Source: Alphaproteobacteria bacterium (GTDB lineage Bacteria > Pseudomonadota > Alphaproteobacteria > Rhizobiales > Xanthobacteraceae). From it: a stretch of DNA of 31,748 nucleotides. Every line of letters begins with the position of its first letter. Position 1 is the stretch's first letter. The stretch spans positions 1 to 31,748 of the forward strand of contig VAZH01000025.1 of assembly GCA_005884465.1 (NCBI GenBank), written 5' to 3'. A model generated the notes under the pieces. The model was not told the origin of the DNA, searched no databases, and saw nothing but the letters and a program-made list of their open reading frames with translations. Shown in pieces: positions 15,926 to 23,721 of the stretch. Made by a program: the position numbers and the translations under genes.

Positions 15926-16381
15926 ATGAAGAGCGAGATCACTGGTATTACCCGGGCCAATGAGGGCATGCAGGGGATTTCCTGGAATATCCTCGGCCAG
16001 ACCTATGTCCCGAAAAACTGCACCGACCATTGCTTCTCCTGGCATGCGATGTTACCGCCCGGCACCTTCGTTCCGCCGCATATTCATCCGGATCAGGACG
16101 AGTATCTTTATATGCTGGAAGGCAAACTCGATTTCATGCTTGCCGGCGCCGATGCGCAGGCGACGCCGGGCGACCTGATACGCCTTGGGATGGGCGTTCC
16201 CCACGGCATCTTCAACAAATCCGACCAGACCGCGAAAGTGCTGTTCTGGGTATCGCCGACCCAAAAACTGTACGATCTGTTCTGGGGCCTTCACAACATG
16301 AAGGAGCAAAAGCCCGAGGACGTCGTGGCGATGGCCGCCGAATACAATATTCACTTCCTGCCGCCACCGCCGGGGGCATGA
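15926..16381 (+). CDS. Small single-domain cupin protein (copy 1)
   Basis: A 151-residue protein; the ATG at 15926 follows GAAGGAAA. It carries both cupin motifs: PPHIHPDQDEYLYMLEG with His52, His54 and Glu59, and GDLIRLGMGVPHGIFN with His93. The full metal-ligand set (HxH, E, H) is therefore intact and catalysis with Fe, Mn or Ni is possible. The N-terminal WNILGQTYVPK and C-terminal HFLPPP segments recur in the second cupin at 22331, with the same ligand spacing. It is co-transcribed with the binding protein. Candidate roles are a dioxygenase, isomerase or decarboxylase step of the pathway, or protection of a labile intermediate; sequence alone does not decide. Confidence 0.85.
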   Translation: MKSEITGITRANEGMQGISWNILGQTYVPKNCTDHCFSWHAMLPPGTFVPPHIHPDQDEYLYMLEGKLDFMLAGADAQATPGDLIRLGMGVPHGIFNKSDQTAKVLFWVSPTQKLYDLFWGLHNMKEQKPEDVVAMAAEYNIHFLPPPPGA

Positions 16382-16393
16382 GAGCATTCTCGT

Positions 16394-16470
16394 AGCCCGG
16401 ATGGAGCGCAGCGAAATCGGGGACCGCACTCGTTGGTATCACAATCCCCGGATTGCGCTCCATCCGGGCT
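16394..16470. repeat. REP-like palindrome between convergent genes
   Basis: AGCCCGGATGGAGCGCA (16394-16410) pairs perfectly with TGCGCTCCATCCGGGCT (16454-16470); a weaker inner stem includes TCGGGGA and TCCCCGGA. The AGCCCGGATGGAGCG type is a dispersed palindrome familiar from Bradyrhizobium-like genomes. A fragment of another repeat type (CTCCTCGCAATGACG, 16481-16495) follows. Between two converging genes it could act as a bidirectional terminator. Confidence 0.8.
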
Positions 16471-16506
16471 CCCAGCTTTGCTCCTCGCAATGACGAGAGT
16501 GGATAG

Positions 16507-17757
16507 TCACGCCCGCACGGCCGCCAGCCCCGGCACGGCCGCGAAGCCGGCCTTGCTGGCATAGCCGCGCACGATCGCTTCGCGCTGGGCATAGCTCAGC
16601 ACATTCTCGACATTGTCGAAGCCGTCCGGCGCCAGCTGCTCCACCGCGTCGATCACACCTTCCGGGCCGCCGCGTCGGTTGGAGCGCACAATCTCGGCTG
16701 TCATCGGCAACCGCTGTTGCTCATACGCCACCAGCGCCTGGCGCGGGTGCTCGGAACGCGCCAGCGTATCCGCCAGGCAGCGCGCATCGAGAATGGCTTG
16801 CGATGCGCCATTTGATCCCACCGGATACATTGGGTGCGCGGCGTCGCCGAGCAGCGTGACGCGGCCACTGGACCAATAGGGCAAGGGATCGCGGTCGCAG
16901 GTCGGATACTCGTAGAACTCCGGCGTCGCCGAGATCAGGTTCGGCACATCGACATAGGGCACCGAGAACCGCGCCACATGCGGCATCAGTTCCTCGCGCT
17001 TGCCCGGCCGCGACCAGTCCTCGCGGCGAGGCGGCGGCGCGTTGCCGTCACCGACTTTCACCAGCACCGCCCAGTTGGTCAGACGGCTCGCCGGGCTCGA
17101 TCCTTCGCCAATGGGATAGACCACGACCTTGGCATGGAGGCCGCCGGCGACAATCATCGACCGGCCGGTCAAAAACACCGGCCAGTCGCGGGCGCCGCGC
17201 CACAGCATCAGCCCGTTCCAGCAGGGTGGACCTTCGTCCGGGAACAGGGTTTCGCGCACCCGAGAGTGAATTCCGTCGGCACCGACCAGAATATCGCCGC
17301 GCACGGTCTTGGTGTGCTGACCTGCGCGATCGAAGAAATACGCGGTGACGCCGCCCTCGTCCTGGTTAAACGCCCCAAGTCTGCAGCCGGTATGGATCGC
17401 GTCCCGCCCCAGTCGCTCCTCGACGGCGCGGTGGATCACGCTCTGCAGCCGGCCGCGATGAATCGAGAATTGCGGCACGTCATGGCCGGCATCGATGCCG
17501 CGGGATTCGCGCCAGACTTCCTGGCCATGGCGATTGAGATAATAGAGCACGTCGGTGCGGATCGCGACGTCGTCGAGCCTTTGCAACAGGCCGAGGCCGG
17601 CGAGCTCGCGGATCGCATGCGGCAGCGTATTGATACCGACGCCGAGCTCGCGGATGGTATCGGACTGCTCGAACAGTTCGCAACCGATGCCGCGGGCGCG
17701 CAGCATCAGCGCAGTGGTAAGGCCCCCGATACCGCCCCCGACGATAATCGCCTTCAT
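16507..17757 (-). CDS. FAD-dependent aromatic monooxygenase (PhzS/salicylate-hydroxylase-like, group A)
   Basis: A 416-residue flavoprotein hydroxylase. It has the N-terminal Rossmann motif VGGGIGGLTTA (residues 6-16), the DG motif LVGADGIHSRVRE near 160, and the GD motif VTLLGDAAHPMYPVGSNGASQAILDA near 310. It lacks any extra C-terminal domain. Such enzymes use NAD(P)H and O2 to hydroxylate activated aromatic rings. The layout with VGINTLPHAIREL and GLMLWRGARDW is that of the flavin-dependent oxidoreductases close to PhzS (phenazine hydroxylase). It is on the same strand as, and 55 bases downstream of, the fused monooxygenase/reductase gene, so the two are probably co-transcribed. It may hydroxylate a related substrate, feeding the same pathway. 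Confidence 0.85.
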   Translation of the reverse strand: MKAIIVGGGIGGLTTALMLRARGIGCELFEQSDTIRELGVGINTLPHAIRELAGLGLLQRLDDVAIRTDVLYYLNRHGQEVWRESRGIDAGHDVPQFSIHRGRLQSVIHRAVEERLGRDAIHTGCRLGAFNQDEGGVTAYFFDRAGQHTKTVRGDILVGADGIHSRVRETLFPDEGPPCWNGLMLWRGARDWPVFLTGRSMIVAGGLHAKVVVYPIGEGSSPASRLTNWAVLVKVGDGNAPPPRREDWSRPGKREELMPHVARFSVPYVDVPNLISATPEFYEYPTCDRDPLPYWSSGRVTLLGDAAHPMYPVGSNGASQAILDARCLADTLARSEHPRQALVAYEQQRLPMTAEIVRSNRRGGPEGVIDAVEQLAPDGFDNVENVLSYAQREAIVRGYASKAGFAAVPGLAAVRA

Positions 17758-17812
17758 CGCCCAACTCCACGCAATACCTTACCGCAACGGACCGCCAAAC
17801 TCGCATGGTCGG

Positions 17813-20164
17813 TCACTCGGCCGCAAGCGGCTTTGCCGCCTCCGCCTTCAGCTCGGCCCGGGTCTTCGGCTTAGCCTTAATTTTCAGATCCTCGAAATCC
17901 TGCCGGTCGCGCACGCTGTTACGGAAAATCTGCTCCTTGCCCGGCAAATATTGCGGCGGGCAGAATACGGCATCGACGCCGTACCAGGCCGCGGCCTTCA
18001 GCGTGAAAGATGGATCGACCAGATGCGGGCGCGCGAGCGCCACCAGATCGGCGCGGCCTGCGGCGAGGATGGTGTTGACCTGATCGGCCGTTGTGATGTT
18101 GCCGACGCACATGGTGGCGACGCGCGCCTCGTTGCGGACCTGGTCGGAGAATGGCGTCTGGAACATGCGGCCATAAACCGGCTGGGCGTCGCGCACGGTC
18201 TGGCCGGTAGAGACATCCACCAGATCGACGCCGGCTTCGGCGAAGGCGCGTGCGATCGCTACTGCGTCGTCGCCGGTAATGCCGCCTTCCGCCCAGTCGG
18301 TCGCGGAGATGCGTACCGACATCGGCTTGTGCGCCGGCCACGCCGCCCGCAACGCCTCGAACACTTCGAGCGGAAAGCGCAAGCGATTGGCAAGCGAACC
18401 CCCGTAGGCGTCGGTGCGCGTGTTGGTCAGCGGCGAAATAAAGCTCGCGAGCAGATAGCCGTGGGCGCAATGCAGCTCCAGCATGTCAAAGCCGCAGCGT
18501 TCGCCGCGCTCCGCCGCGGCAACGAATGCTGCCTTTACCGCCTCCATTGCGGCGCGGTCCATCTCGCGCGGCACCTGGCTGTCGGGGAAGTAAGGAATCG
18601 GCGATGCCGACAAAACATCCCAACCGCCCTCTTCCAACGGACGGTCCATGCCATCCCACATCAGCTTGGTGGCGCCCTTGCGGCCGGCGTGGCCAAGCTG
18701 CAGGCAAATCTTCGCTGCAGAATTGGCGTGGACGAAATCGACAATCCGCAGCCAGGCGGCTTCCTGCTCGTCGTTCCACAGCCCGGTACAGCCCGGCGTG
18801 ATGCGCGCATCGCGGCTGACACAGGTCATTTCGGTGAAGATCAAACCGGCGCCACCGATGGCGCGCGATCCGTAATGCACGAAATGAAAATCGGTAGGCA
18901 CGCCTTCCTTTGCCGAATACATGCACATCGGCGACACCACTGCGCGATTGGTCAGTTCCATCTCGCGCAATCGCAACGGCTGGAACATCGGCGCCACCGG
19001 TTTCTCGACATCGACGTCGAAGCCTTTGGCGCGAACCTGCTTCGCGAACGCCTTGTCGACCTCTCTGACAAAATCCGGTGCCCGCAGCGTCAGATTGTCG
19101 TAGGTGATCGCCTTGGCGCGGGTCATGACGCCGAACGCGAACTGCACCGGGTCAAAATCCCAGAAGCGATCGACGTGCTCGAACCAAACCAGCGACACAT
19201 CAGCGGCGTGCTGGGTCTTCTCGACCTCCTCGCGGCGTCCTTCCTCGTATTGCTGCAACGCGGCGTCGACTGTGGGCGCGCGATGCATGGCGTCCGCCAG
19301 CGCAATCGCGTCTTCCATCGCAAGCTTGGTGCCGGAGCCGATCGAGAAATGCGCGGTCGCCTTGGCGTCGCCTAACAGCACCATGTTGGCCTTGACCCAT
19401 CGCTTGCTGCGGATCATCGGGAAATTGCGCCACATCGAGCGGTTGGTCAGGAGCTGATGCCCTTGGAGGAACCAGCCGAAAATCTCGGCCATTCGATCGG
19501 CAGATTGCCTCTCGCTCAGGCCCTCGAGCCCCGCGCGCCTGAAGGTCTCGGGATCGGTCTCAAAGATCCAGGTCGAGCGTCCTACTTCGTACTGATAAGC
19601 GTGGGCGATAAACGGGCCCCACTCGGTTTCCTGAAAAATAAAGGTGAAGGCGTCGAGCGGCCGGGTCGAACCCATCCAGGCGAACATATTGGAGCGAACA
19701 TCCACCTCGGGCTGGAAGTGCTCGATATATTTGTCACGAAAGCGGCTATTGATGCCATCGGCCAGCACCACCAGATCGGCATCAGTAAAGCGGGCCTCGT
19801 CGTCAATGTCTGCCTCGAACAGCAAGGCGACGCCGAGTTCGCGCGCCCGCTCCTGCAGGATCAGCAACAGCCTGCGACGCGAGCAGCCACAGAAGCCGTT
19901 GCCGCCGACCCTATGCACCGTGCCCCGAAAATGCACGGCGATATCATCCCAATAGGCGAACTCCTGGGTGATGCGGCGATAGCTCGGCGGATCGTATTTC
20001 TCGAAATTGTCGAGGGTCGCGTCGGAAAACACCACGCCGAAACCGAAGGTGTCGTCGGCACGGTTGCGCTCATAGACCGTGATCTCGGCCTCCGGGCGCT
20101 GCTTCTTGAGCAGGATCGCGGCATAGAGACCGGCCGGTCCGCCACCGATAATCGCGATCTTCAT
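17813..20164 (-). CDS. abmA: 2-aminobenzoyl-CoA monooxygenase/reductase (fused FAD hydroxylase and old-yellow-enzyme domain; also annotated salicylyl-CoA 5-hydroxylase)
   Basis: A 783-residue fusion enzyme, the size expected for the Azoarcus evansii protein. The N-terminal half is an FAD monooxygenase: GGGPAG at residues 7-12, DG at 136-137, GD at 265-266. From about residue 395 there is an old-yellow-enzyme FMN domain: [30 protein letters not shown] at 488-496, His566 and His569 in HCAHGYLL, and [14 protein letters not shown]. Known relatives hydroxylate 2-aminobenzoyl-CoA at C5 and then reduce the ring with NADH to a non-aromatic 2-amino-5-oxocyclohexene carboxyl-CoA. Some current annotations call the family bifunctional salicylyl-CoA 5-hydroxylase/oxidoreductase, so salicylyl-CoA is the alternative substrate. 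Ligase and RidA genes in the same island favour the amino substrate. An operator-like site lies 34 bases upstream. Confidence 0.88.
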   Translation of the reverse strand: MKIAIIGGGPAGLYAAILLKKQRPEAEITVYERNRADDTFGFGVVFSDATLDNFEKYDPPSYRRITQEFAYWDDIAVHFRGTVHRVGGNGFCGCSRRRLLLILQERARELGVALLFEADIDDEARFTDADLVVLADGINSRFRDKYIEHFQPEVDVRSNMFAWMGSTRPLDAFTFIFQETEWGPFIAHAYQYEVGRSTWIFETDPETFRRAGLEGLSERQSADRMAEIFGWFLQGHQLLTNRSMWRNFPMIRSKRWVKANMVLLGDAKATAHFSIGSGTKLAMEDAIALADAMHRAPTVDAALQQYEEGRREEVEKTQHAADVSLVWFEHVDRFWDFDPVQFAFGVMTRAKAITYDNLTLRAPDFVREVDKAFAKQVRAKGFDVDVEKPVAPMFQPLRLREMELTNRAVVSPMCMYSAKEGVPTDFHFVHYGSRAIGGAGLIFTEMTCVSRDARITPGCTGLWNDEQEAAWLRIVDFVHANSAAKICLQLGHAGRKGATKLMWDGMDRPLEEGGWDVLSASPIPYFPDSQVPREMDRAAMEAVKAAFVAAAERGERCGFDMLELHCAHGYLLASFISPLTNTRTDAYGGSLANRLRFPLEVFEALRAAWPAHKPMSVRISATDWAEGGITGDDAVAIARAFAEAGVDLVDVSTGQTVRDAQPVYGRMFQTPFSDQVRNEARVATMCVGNITTADQVNTILAAGRADLVALARPHLVDPSFTLKAAAWYGVDAVFCPPQYLPGKEQIFRNSVRDRQDFEDLKIKAKPKTRAELKAEAAKPLAAE

Positions 20165-20197
20165 GTCAGCCTCCGGCGCAGCGGGACCATGGCAATT

Positions 20198-20219
20198 ATT
20201 TTAAACCTAAAGCAATTTT
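20198..20219 (-). promoter_or_regulatory. MarR-type operator candidate B, upstream of the monooxygenase/reductase
   Basis: Plus strand ATTTTA then AACCTAAAGCA then ATTTT, starting 34 bases before the ATG at 20164. It agrees with site D (22808-22829, read on the minus strand) at 19 of 22 positions by eye. Confidence 0.6.
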
Positions 20220-20304
20220 CCTGCAAGGTCTGGCGTACATACTAGGTCATCTCCGGATGAGCGTATATGCGCTCACTCGGGAGGGGCCGCGCTCGCGCGG
20301 CGTA

Positions 20305-20341
20305 TCGAAGGATGCGCCGCACCGACCGGATCATCCTTCGA
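20305..20341. repeat. Small intergenic inverted repeat
   Basis: TCGAAGGATG (20305-20314) pairs with CATCCTTCGA (20332-20341) around 17 bases. The core resembles a dispersed Bradyrhizobium-type palindrome. It separates the crotonase gene end from the operator and start of the monooxygenase/reductase gene, and could end transcription of the former. Confidence 0.6.
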
Positions 20342-20390
20342 GACTCGCACCTCCAGCGATAACGGCGAAGCCGTTACGCAGGGATGACGT

Positions 20391-21227
20391 CTAGTTTCCC
20401 TGAAATACCGGCTTCGCCTTGCTCGAAAACGCCTCGAATGCCCGGGTAAAATCTGCGGTCGTCATGCATAGCGCCTGCGCGATCGCCTCGGCCTCGATCG
20501 CCTCCTCCACCGACATCGCCCATTCCATCGCCAGCATTCGCTTGGTCATGGTATTGGCGAATGTCGGCCCCTCTGCAATCTCTCTGGCGAGATGTTGCGC
20601 CTGTGACAACACCTGCTCCGGCGCAACGATCCGGCTGAAGAAACCCCACCGCTCGCCCTCCTCCGCGGTCATGAAGCGGCCGGTGTAAAGTAGTTCCGAC
20701 GCCCGCGATTGCCCGATGATGCGCGGAAGGATCGCACAGGCGCCCATGTCGCAGCCGGCAAGACCAACCTTGTTGAACAGGAACGCGACCTTGGCACTCG
20801 TTGCCGCCAGACGCATGTCCGACGCCATGGCAATGATCGCGCCCGCGCCGGCGCAGATGCCTTCGACCGCCGCGATGATTGGTTGCGGGCAAGACCGCAT
20901 TGCCTTGACGAGGTCGCCAGTCATCCGGGTGAAGGCGGTGAGGCCTTTGGTATCCATCTTCACCAGTGGGCCGATGATCTCGAACACATCGCCGCCTGAC
21001 GAAAAATTGCCGCCGGCGCCGGTCACCACGACGGTCTTCACTGCATCGTCAAAGGCGCAGGCGCGGAAAAAATCCGTCAGTTCGCGGTAGCTCTCGAATG
21101 TCAGCGGATTTTTCCGCTCGGGGCGGTTGAACGTCACGGTCGCCACGCCGTCAGCCAGCGCCAGCAGAAAATGTTGGGGCGAATACTGCACCAATGGCAG
21201 CGTGACCGGATTGGCTGATGTGCTCAT
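20391..21227 (-). CDS. Crotonase-superfamily protein (enoyl-CoA hydratase family) with altered active site
   Basis: A 278-residue cytoplasmic protein; the ATG is preceded by AAAGGAG. Crotonase features are [11 protein letters not shown] (CoA-binding/oxyanion loop, about 74-84), [21 protein letters not shown] (121-141) and the C-terminal helices. The catalytic glutamates of classical enoyl-CoA hydratase (CELA and PEI motifs) are replaced: AIIA near 130 and FNKVG near 151-155. Asp160 (AGCDMGA) sits near the Asp used by 4-chlorobenzoyl-CoA dehalogenase. It may therefore hydrate or hydrolytically open the dearomatised ring rather than do standard hydration. Its order after the monooxygenase/reductase in the island fits a later step on the alicyclic CoA ester. 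The exact reaction is unknown. Confidence 0.85.
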   Translation of the reverse strand: MSTSANPVTLPLVQYSPQHFLLALADGVATVTFNRPERKNPLTFESYRELTDFFRACAFDDAVKTVVVTGAGGNFSSGGDVFEIIGPLVKMDTKGLTAFTRMTGDLVKAMRSCPQPIIAAVEGICAGAGAIIAMASDMRLAATSAKVAFLFNKVGLAGCDMGACAILPRIIGQSRASELLYTGRFMTAEEGERWGFFSRIVAPEQVLSQAQHLAREIAEGPTFANTMTKRMLAMEWAMSVEEAIEAEAIAQALCMTTADFTRAFEAFSSKAKPVFQGN

Positions 21228-21247
21228 GGAATCTCCTTTACACCGTT

Positions 21248-21365
21248 GTCATTGCGAGAAGCCAACGGGTCCGGCCTCCGGCCGGCCCGATGATAAACTC
21301 CGCGACGAAGCAATCCAAAACTGTCTTGTCCGGGGCCTGGATTGCTTCGCTACGCTCGCAATGAC
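21248..21365. repeat. REP-like element with nested inverted repeats
   Basis: Outer arms GTCATTGCGAG (21248-21258) and CTCGCAATGAC (21355-21365) enclose inner arms GAAGCAATCCA (21307-21317) and TGGATTGCTTC (21338-21348); all pair perfectly. This is the well-known dispersed CATTGCGAG...GAAGCAATCCA element of Bradyrhizobium-type genomes. It lies between the SDR and crotonase genes on the same strand. Confidence 0.85.
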
Positions 21366-21393
21366 GATTTCAAACTTGCGCAGTACACGCGCC

Positions 21394-22155
21394 TTAAATC
21401 TCTCCGCCTGCAACCGCGATGGCCTGCCCTGTGATCGCGCTTGCTCCTTCGCCGCACAGCCACAACACGGTATCGGCGACTTCCGCAGGGGTCACGAGAC
21501 GCGCTTGCGGATTATGCCTGGAAAGTTCAGCCACCGCCTGCTCGTGGCTGCGGCCGGTTTTCTTCATGATGTTGTCGATACTGCCGGCAAGCAGGTCGGT
21601 ATCGGTGAAACCGGGACACACCGCATTGACCGTCACGCCCGGGCTTGCCAGTTCCAGCGCGAGCGAGCGCACCAGCCCGACCACCGCGTGTTTCGCGGCG
21701 CTATAGGCACTGACATAGGCATAGCCTTTCAGCCCAGCGGTTGATGCGATAGCGACAATGCGACCATAGCGCCGGTCCCGCATCGAAGGCAGCGCCGCCT
21801 GTATGGCATGAACCACGCCCATAAAATTGACATCCAGCATTCGCTTGAATAGCGCCGCGTCGGATTTACCGAACGGCGCGGACTCCGCGATCCCTGCATT
21901 GGCAATCAGGATATCGATCGGTTGACGCGCCGCCGCTTCCGCGATTGCGGCGCGGACGGCCGCCTGATCCGCGACATCGGCCACGGCCGCGAAGTGCGCG
22001 GCACCGGCGGCAATTGCGTCATCCAGCGTTGCGCGATGGCGGCCGAGCACTGTAACCGTCGCTCCGGCGCGCGCAAGCGTGGACGCGATCTCGCGGCCGA
22101 TGCCTCGCCCGCCGCCTGTGACGAGCGCGTGGGAGGAACGCGGCAGTCCGGACAT
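21394..22155 (-). CDS. Short-chain dehydrogenase/reductase (classical SDR)
   Basis: A 253-residue NAD(P)-dependent oxidoreductase. The cofactor motif TGGGRGIG is at 13-20, NAG at 86-88, and the full catalytic tetrad is Asn110, Ser138, Tyr151, Lys155 (YSAAK). The C-terminal AITGQAIAVAGGEI matches the 3-oxoacyl reductase/3-hydroxyacyl-CoA dehydrogenase type. A likely role is oxidation or reduction of a hydroxyl/keto group on an alicyclic CoA intermediate. It is on the same strand as the crotonase gene, but a REP-like element intervenes. An operator-like site lies 46 bases upstream, so it appears to head its own unit, divergent from the second cupin. Confidence 0.9.
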   Translation of the reverse strand: MSGLPRSSHALVTGGGRGIGREIASTLARAGATVTVLGRHRATLDDAIAAGAAHFAAVADVADQAAVRAAIAEAAARQPIDILIANAGIAESAPFGKSDAALFKRMLDVNFMGVVHAIQAALPSMRDRRYGRIVAIASTAGLKGYAYVSAYSAAKHAVVGLVRSLALELASPGVTVNAVCPGFTDTDLLAGSIDNIMKKTGRSHEQAVAELSRHNPQARLVTPAEVADTVLWLCGEGASAITGQAIAVAGGEI

Positions 22156-22200
22156 GCTCAGCCTCCCTGAGTGGATTCGTCAACATAACAACTTGCGTAT

Positions 22201-22222
22201 ATTTTAGACTTCAAGCTTTTGC
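22201..22222 (-). promoter_or_regulatory. MarR-type operator candidate C, between SDR and cupin 2
   Basis: Plus strand ATTTTA then GACTTCAAGCT then TTTG. It lies 46 bases before the SDR start and 109 bases before the divergent cupin start, so it could control both. Confidence 0.55.
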
Positions 22223-22330
22223 AAGAAATCCGCTCCCGATCAGCGCAACGAGGTCAACCGCATCGTTCAGGCACGCTTGACAGATGAAGCGCCGCGGGTA
22301 GCGTCGAGTTGACAAGCCGGAGGATTAGTT

Positions 22331-22780
22331 ATGGCAGCGCTCGAAAAAGGCATTACCCGGAATGGAGAGGGATTTTCAGGCAAGACCTGGAACATCCTCG
22401 GTCAGGTTTATTTTCCGAAGGCAGTATCCGACTCTACCTTCGCCTTTGAGACCAACAGCGAGCCGGGGCAGTTTGTCCCTGTCCACATTCATCCAACGCA
22501 AGAGGAGTTTATCCTTGTGCAGGTGGGCATGCTGGATCTCAAACTCGATGGCGTTTGGGTGCAGGCCAAGGCCGGAGACTTGGTACGCTTGCCGCGAGGC
22601 ATTTCGCACGGCTATTTCAACAAATCGGACAAGCCTGCCCGCGCCCTGTTCTGGGTGTCACCCTCCGGAAAGCTGGAGGCGCTGTTCAACCAGTTGCACA
22701 ATCTGACAGATGTCGAGGAAATCGTCCGCATTTCCGCCGAGCACGAAGTTAACTTCCTGCCTCCCGAGGCCAATGACTGA
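22331..22780 (+). CDS. Small single-domain cupin protein (copy 2)
   Basis: A 149-residue paralogue of the cupin at 15926. It has the same metal ligands at the same numbers: His52, His54, Glu59 in PVHIHPTQEEFILVQVG and His93 in GDLVRLPRGISHGYFN. It shares WNILGQ, FNKSD and FWVSP blocks with copy 1; roughly half the residues agree by eye. The ATG follows GCCGGAGG. It stands alone between the SDR (divergent) and the five-gene operon downstream. Retention of two copies, each near the shared operator motif, suggests both serve the pathway, perhaps on different intermediates. The reaction is not known. Confidence 0.85.
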   Translation: MAALEKGITRNGEGFSGKTWNILGQVYFPKAVSDSTFAFETNSEPGQFVPVHIHPTQEEFILVQVGMLDLKLDGVWVQAKAGDLVRLPRGISHGYFNKSDKPARALFWVSPSGKLEALFNQLHNLTDVEEIVRISAEHEVNFLPPEAND

Positions 22781-22807
22781 TTGAACCGGCGAGCATCGCT
22801 CGATCCC

Positions 22808-22829
22808 AAAATTGCTTTAAATATAAAAT
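22808..22829 (+). promoter_or_regulatory. MarR-type operator candidate D, upstream of the five-gene operon
   Basis: Minus strand ATTTTA then TATTTAAAGCA then ATTTT. It lies 65 bases before the GTG at 22894. Relative to its gene it has the same orientation as sites A, B, C and E. Confidence 0.6.
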
Positions 22830-22893
22830 TATTGCTTTTCAACCGCCGCGGTCCTGTTAGCATCGGCAGGTCCGATTTGACCGGAGGTCCGGC

Positions 22894-23721
22894 GTGCCTC
22901 ATCTCGCGCCCATGAAAACCAAAGATTGCCGTTTTGGCTATGTGGCCGCCGGCGATCCCGGCATGCCGCCGCTGGTGTTCCTGCATGGAATCGGCGGCGC
23001 GGCGCGGGCGTGGCGCGGCCAACTGGATTTTTTTAAGCATCGCTATCGCGCCATCGCCTGGGACATGCCGGGCTATGGCGGATCGGCGCTGCTTCCAACC
23101 GTTAGCATTGCTGCGCTCGCGGACGCGTTGCAGGATTTCCTGGGGCAGGTCGGCGCAACCAAACCCATTCTCGTTGGGCATTCGATCGGCGGCATGATCG
23201 TTCAGCAACTGCTGGGGAAACATTCTCGTATCGCCAGCGCTATCGTTCTCGCACAAACCAGTCCGGCATTCGGCAAACCTGACGGCGACTGGCAGAAAGC
23301 CTTCATCGAGGCGCGGCTCGGCCCGCTCGATCGCGGCGAAACGCTGGCCTCGCTTGCGCCATCCCTTGTGAAGGAACTGGTAGGTGACGACCCGGACATC
23401 GGCGGCATCGAGCTTGCCCGCGACTGCATGGCCTGCGTTCCCGAGGCGACCTATCGCGCCACGATGCTCGCGATGTTGGGGTTCGACCAGCGCAACAGAC
23501 TCAAGGATATCGCGGTGCCGTCGCTGCTGCTGTCGGGCTCGAAGGACAAGAATGCGCCGGCGCCGATGATGGCCAAGATGGCGACGTATATACCATCGGC
23601 AGAATACGTTGAACTTAAAGGCGTCGGCCACCTTGCCAATCTGGAACGTCCGGGTGCCTTCAACGCCGCGCTGGATGCTTTTCTGAAAGCCAACGCGGCT
23701 GCAACACATGTGACGGCATGA
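22894..23721 (+). CDS. Alpha/beta-fold hydrolase (enol-lactonase/ring-cleavage-product hydrolase type)
   Basis: A 275-residue hydrolase and the first gene of a five-gene operon. The GTG at 22894 is taken as the start because GGAGG lies 6 bases before it; an ATG 18 bases later is less well placed. The triad is visible: Ser97 in GHSIGG, Asp218 in LLSGSKDKN and His246 in KGVGHLANLERP; the HG oxyanion motif is at 31-32. This pattern is shared by 3-oxoadipate enol-lactonases and meta-cleavage-product hydrolases. It may hydrolyse a ring-opened or thioester intermediate. Its last codons overlap the next gene by 4 bases (ATGA). Confidence 0.87.
   Translation: MPHLAPMKTKDCRFGYVAAGDPGMPPLVFLHGIGGAARAWRGQLDFFKHRYRAIAWDMPGYGGSALLPTVSIAALADALQDFLGQVGATKPILVGHSIGGMIVQQLLGKHSRIASAIVLAQTSPAFGKPDGDWQKAFIEARLGPLDRGETLASLAPSLVKELVGDDPDIGGIELARDCMACVPEATYRATMLAMLGFDQRNRLKDIAVPSLLLSGSKDKNAPAPMMAKMATYIPSAEYVELKGVGHLANLERPGAFNAALDAFLKANAAATHVTA

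Noticed and set aside
17555..19375. A 606-codon plus-strand open frame opposite the monooxygenase/reductase
   Set aside because: It is antisense to the fused enzyme with clear FAD and old-yellow-enzyme motifs; its own translation has no domain and an Arg/His-rich, unstructured composition.
16394..21365. Palindromic repeats considered as transposon ends or a mobile island boundary
   Set aside because: They have different sequences, no target-site duplications are visible and no transposase or integrase gene lies between them. They fit dispersed REP-like elements.
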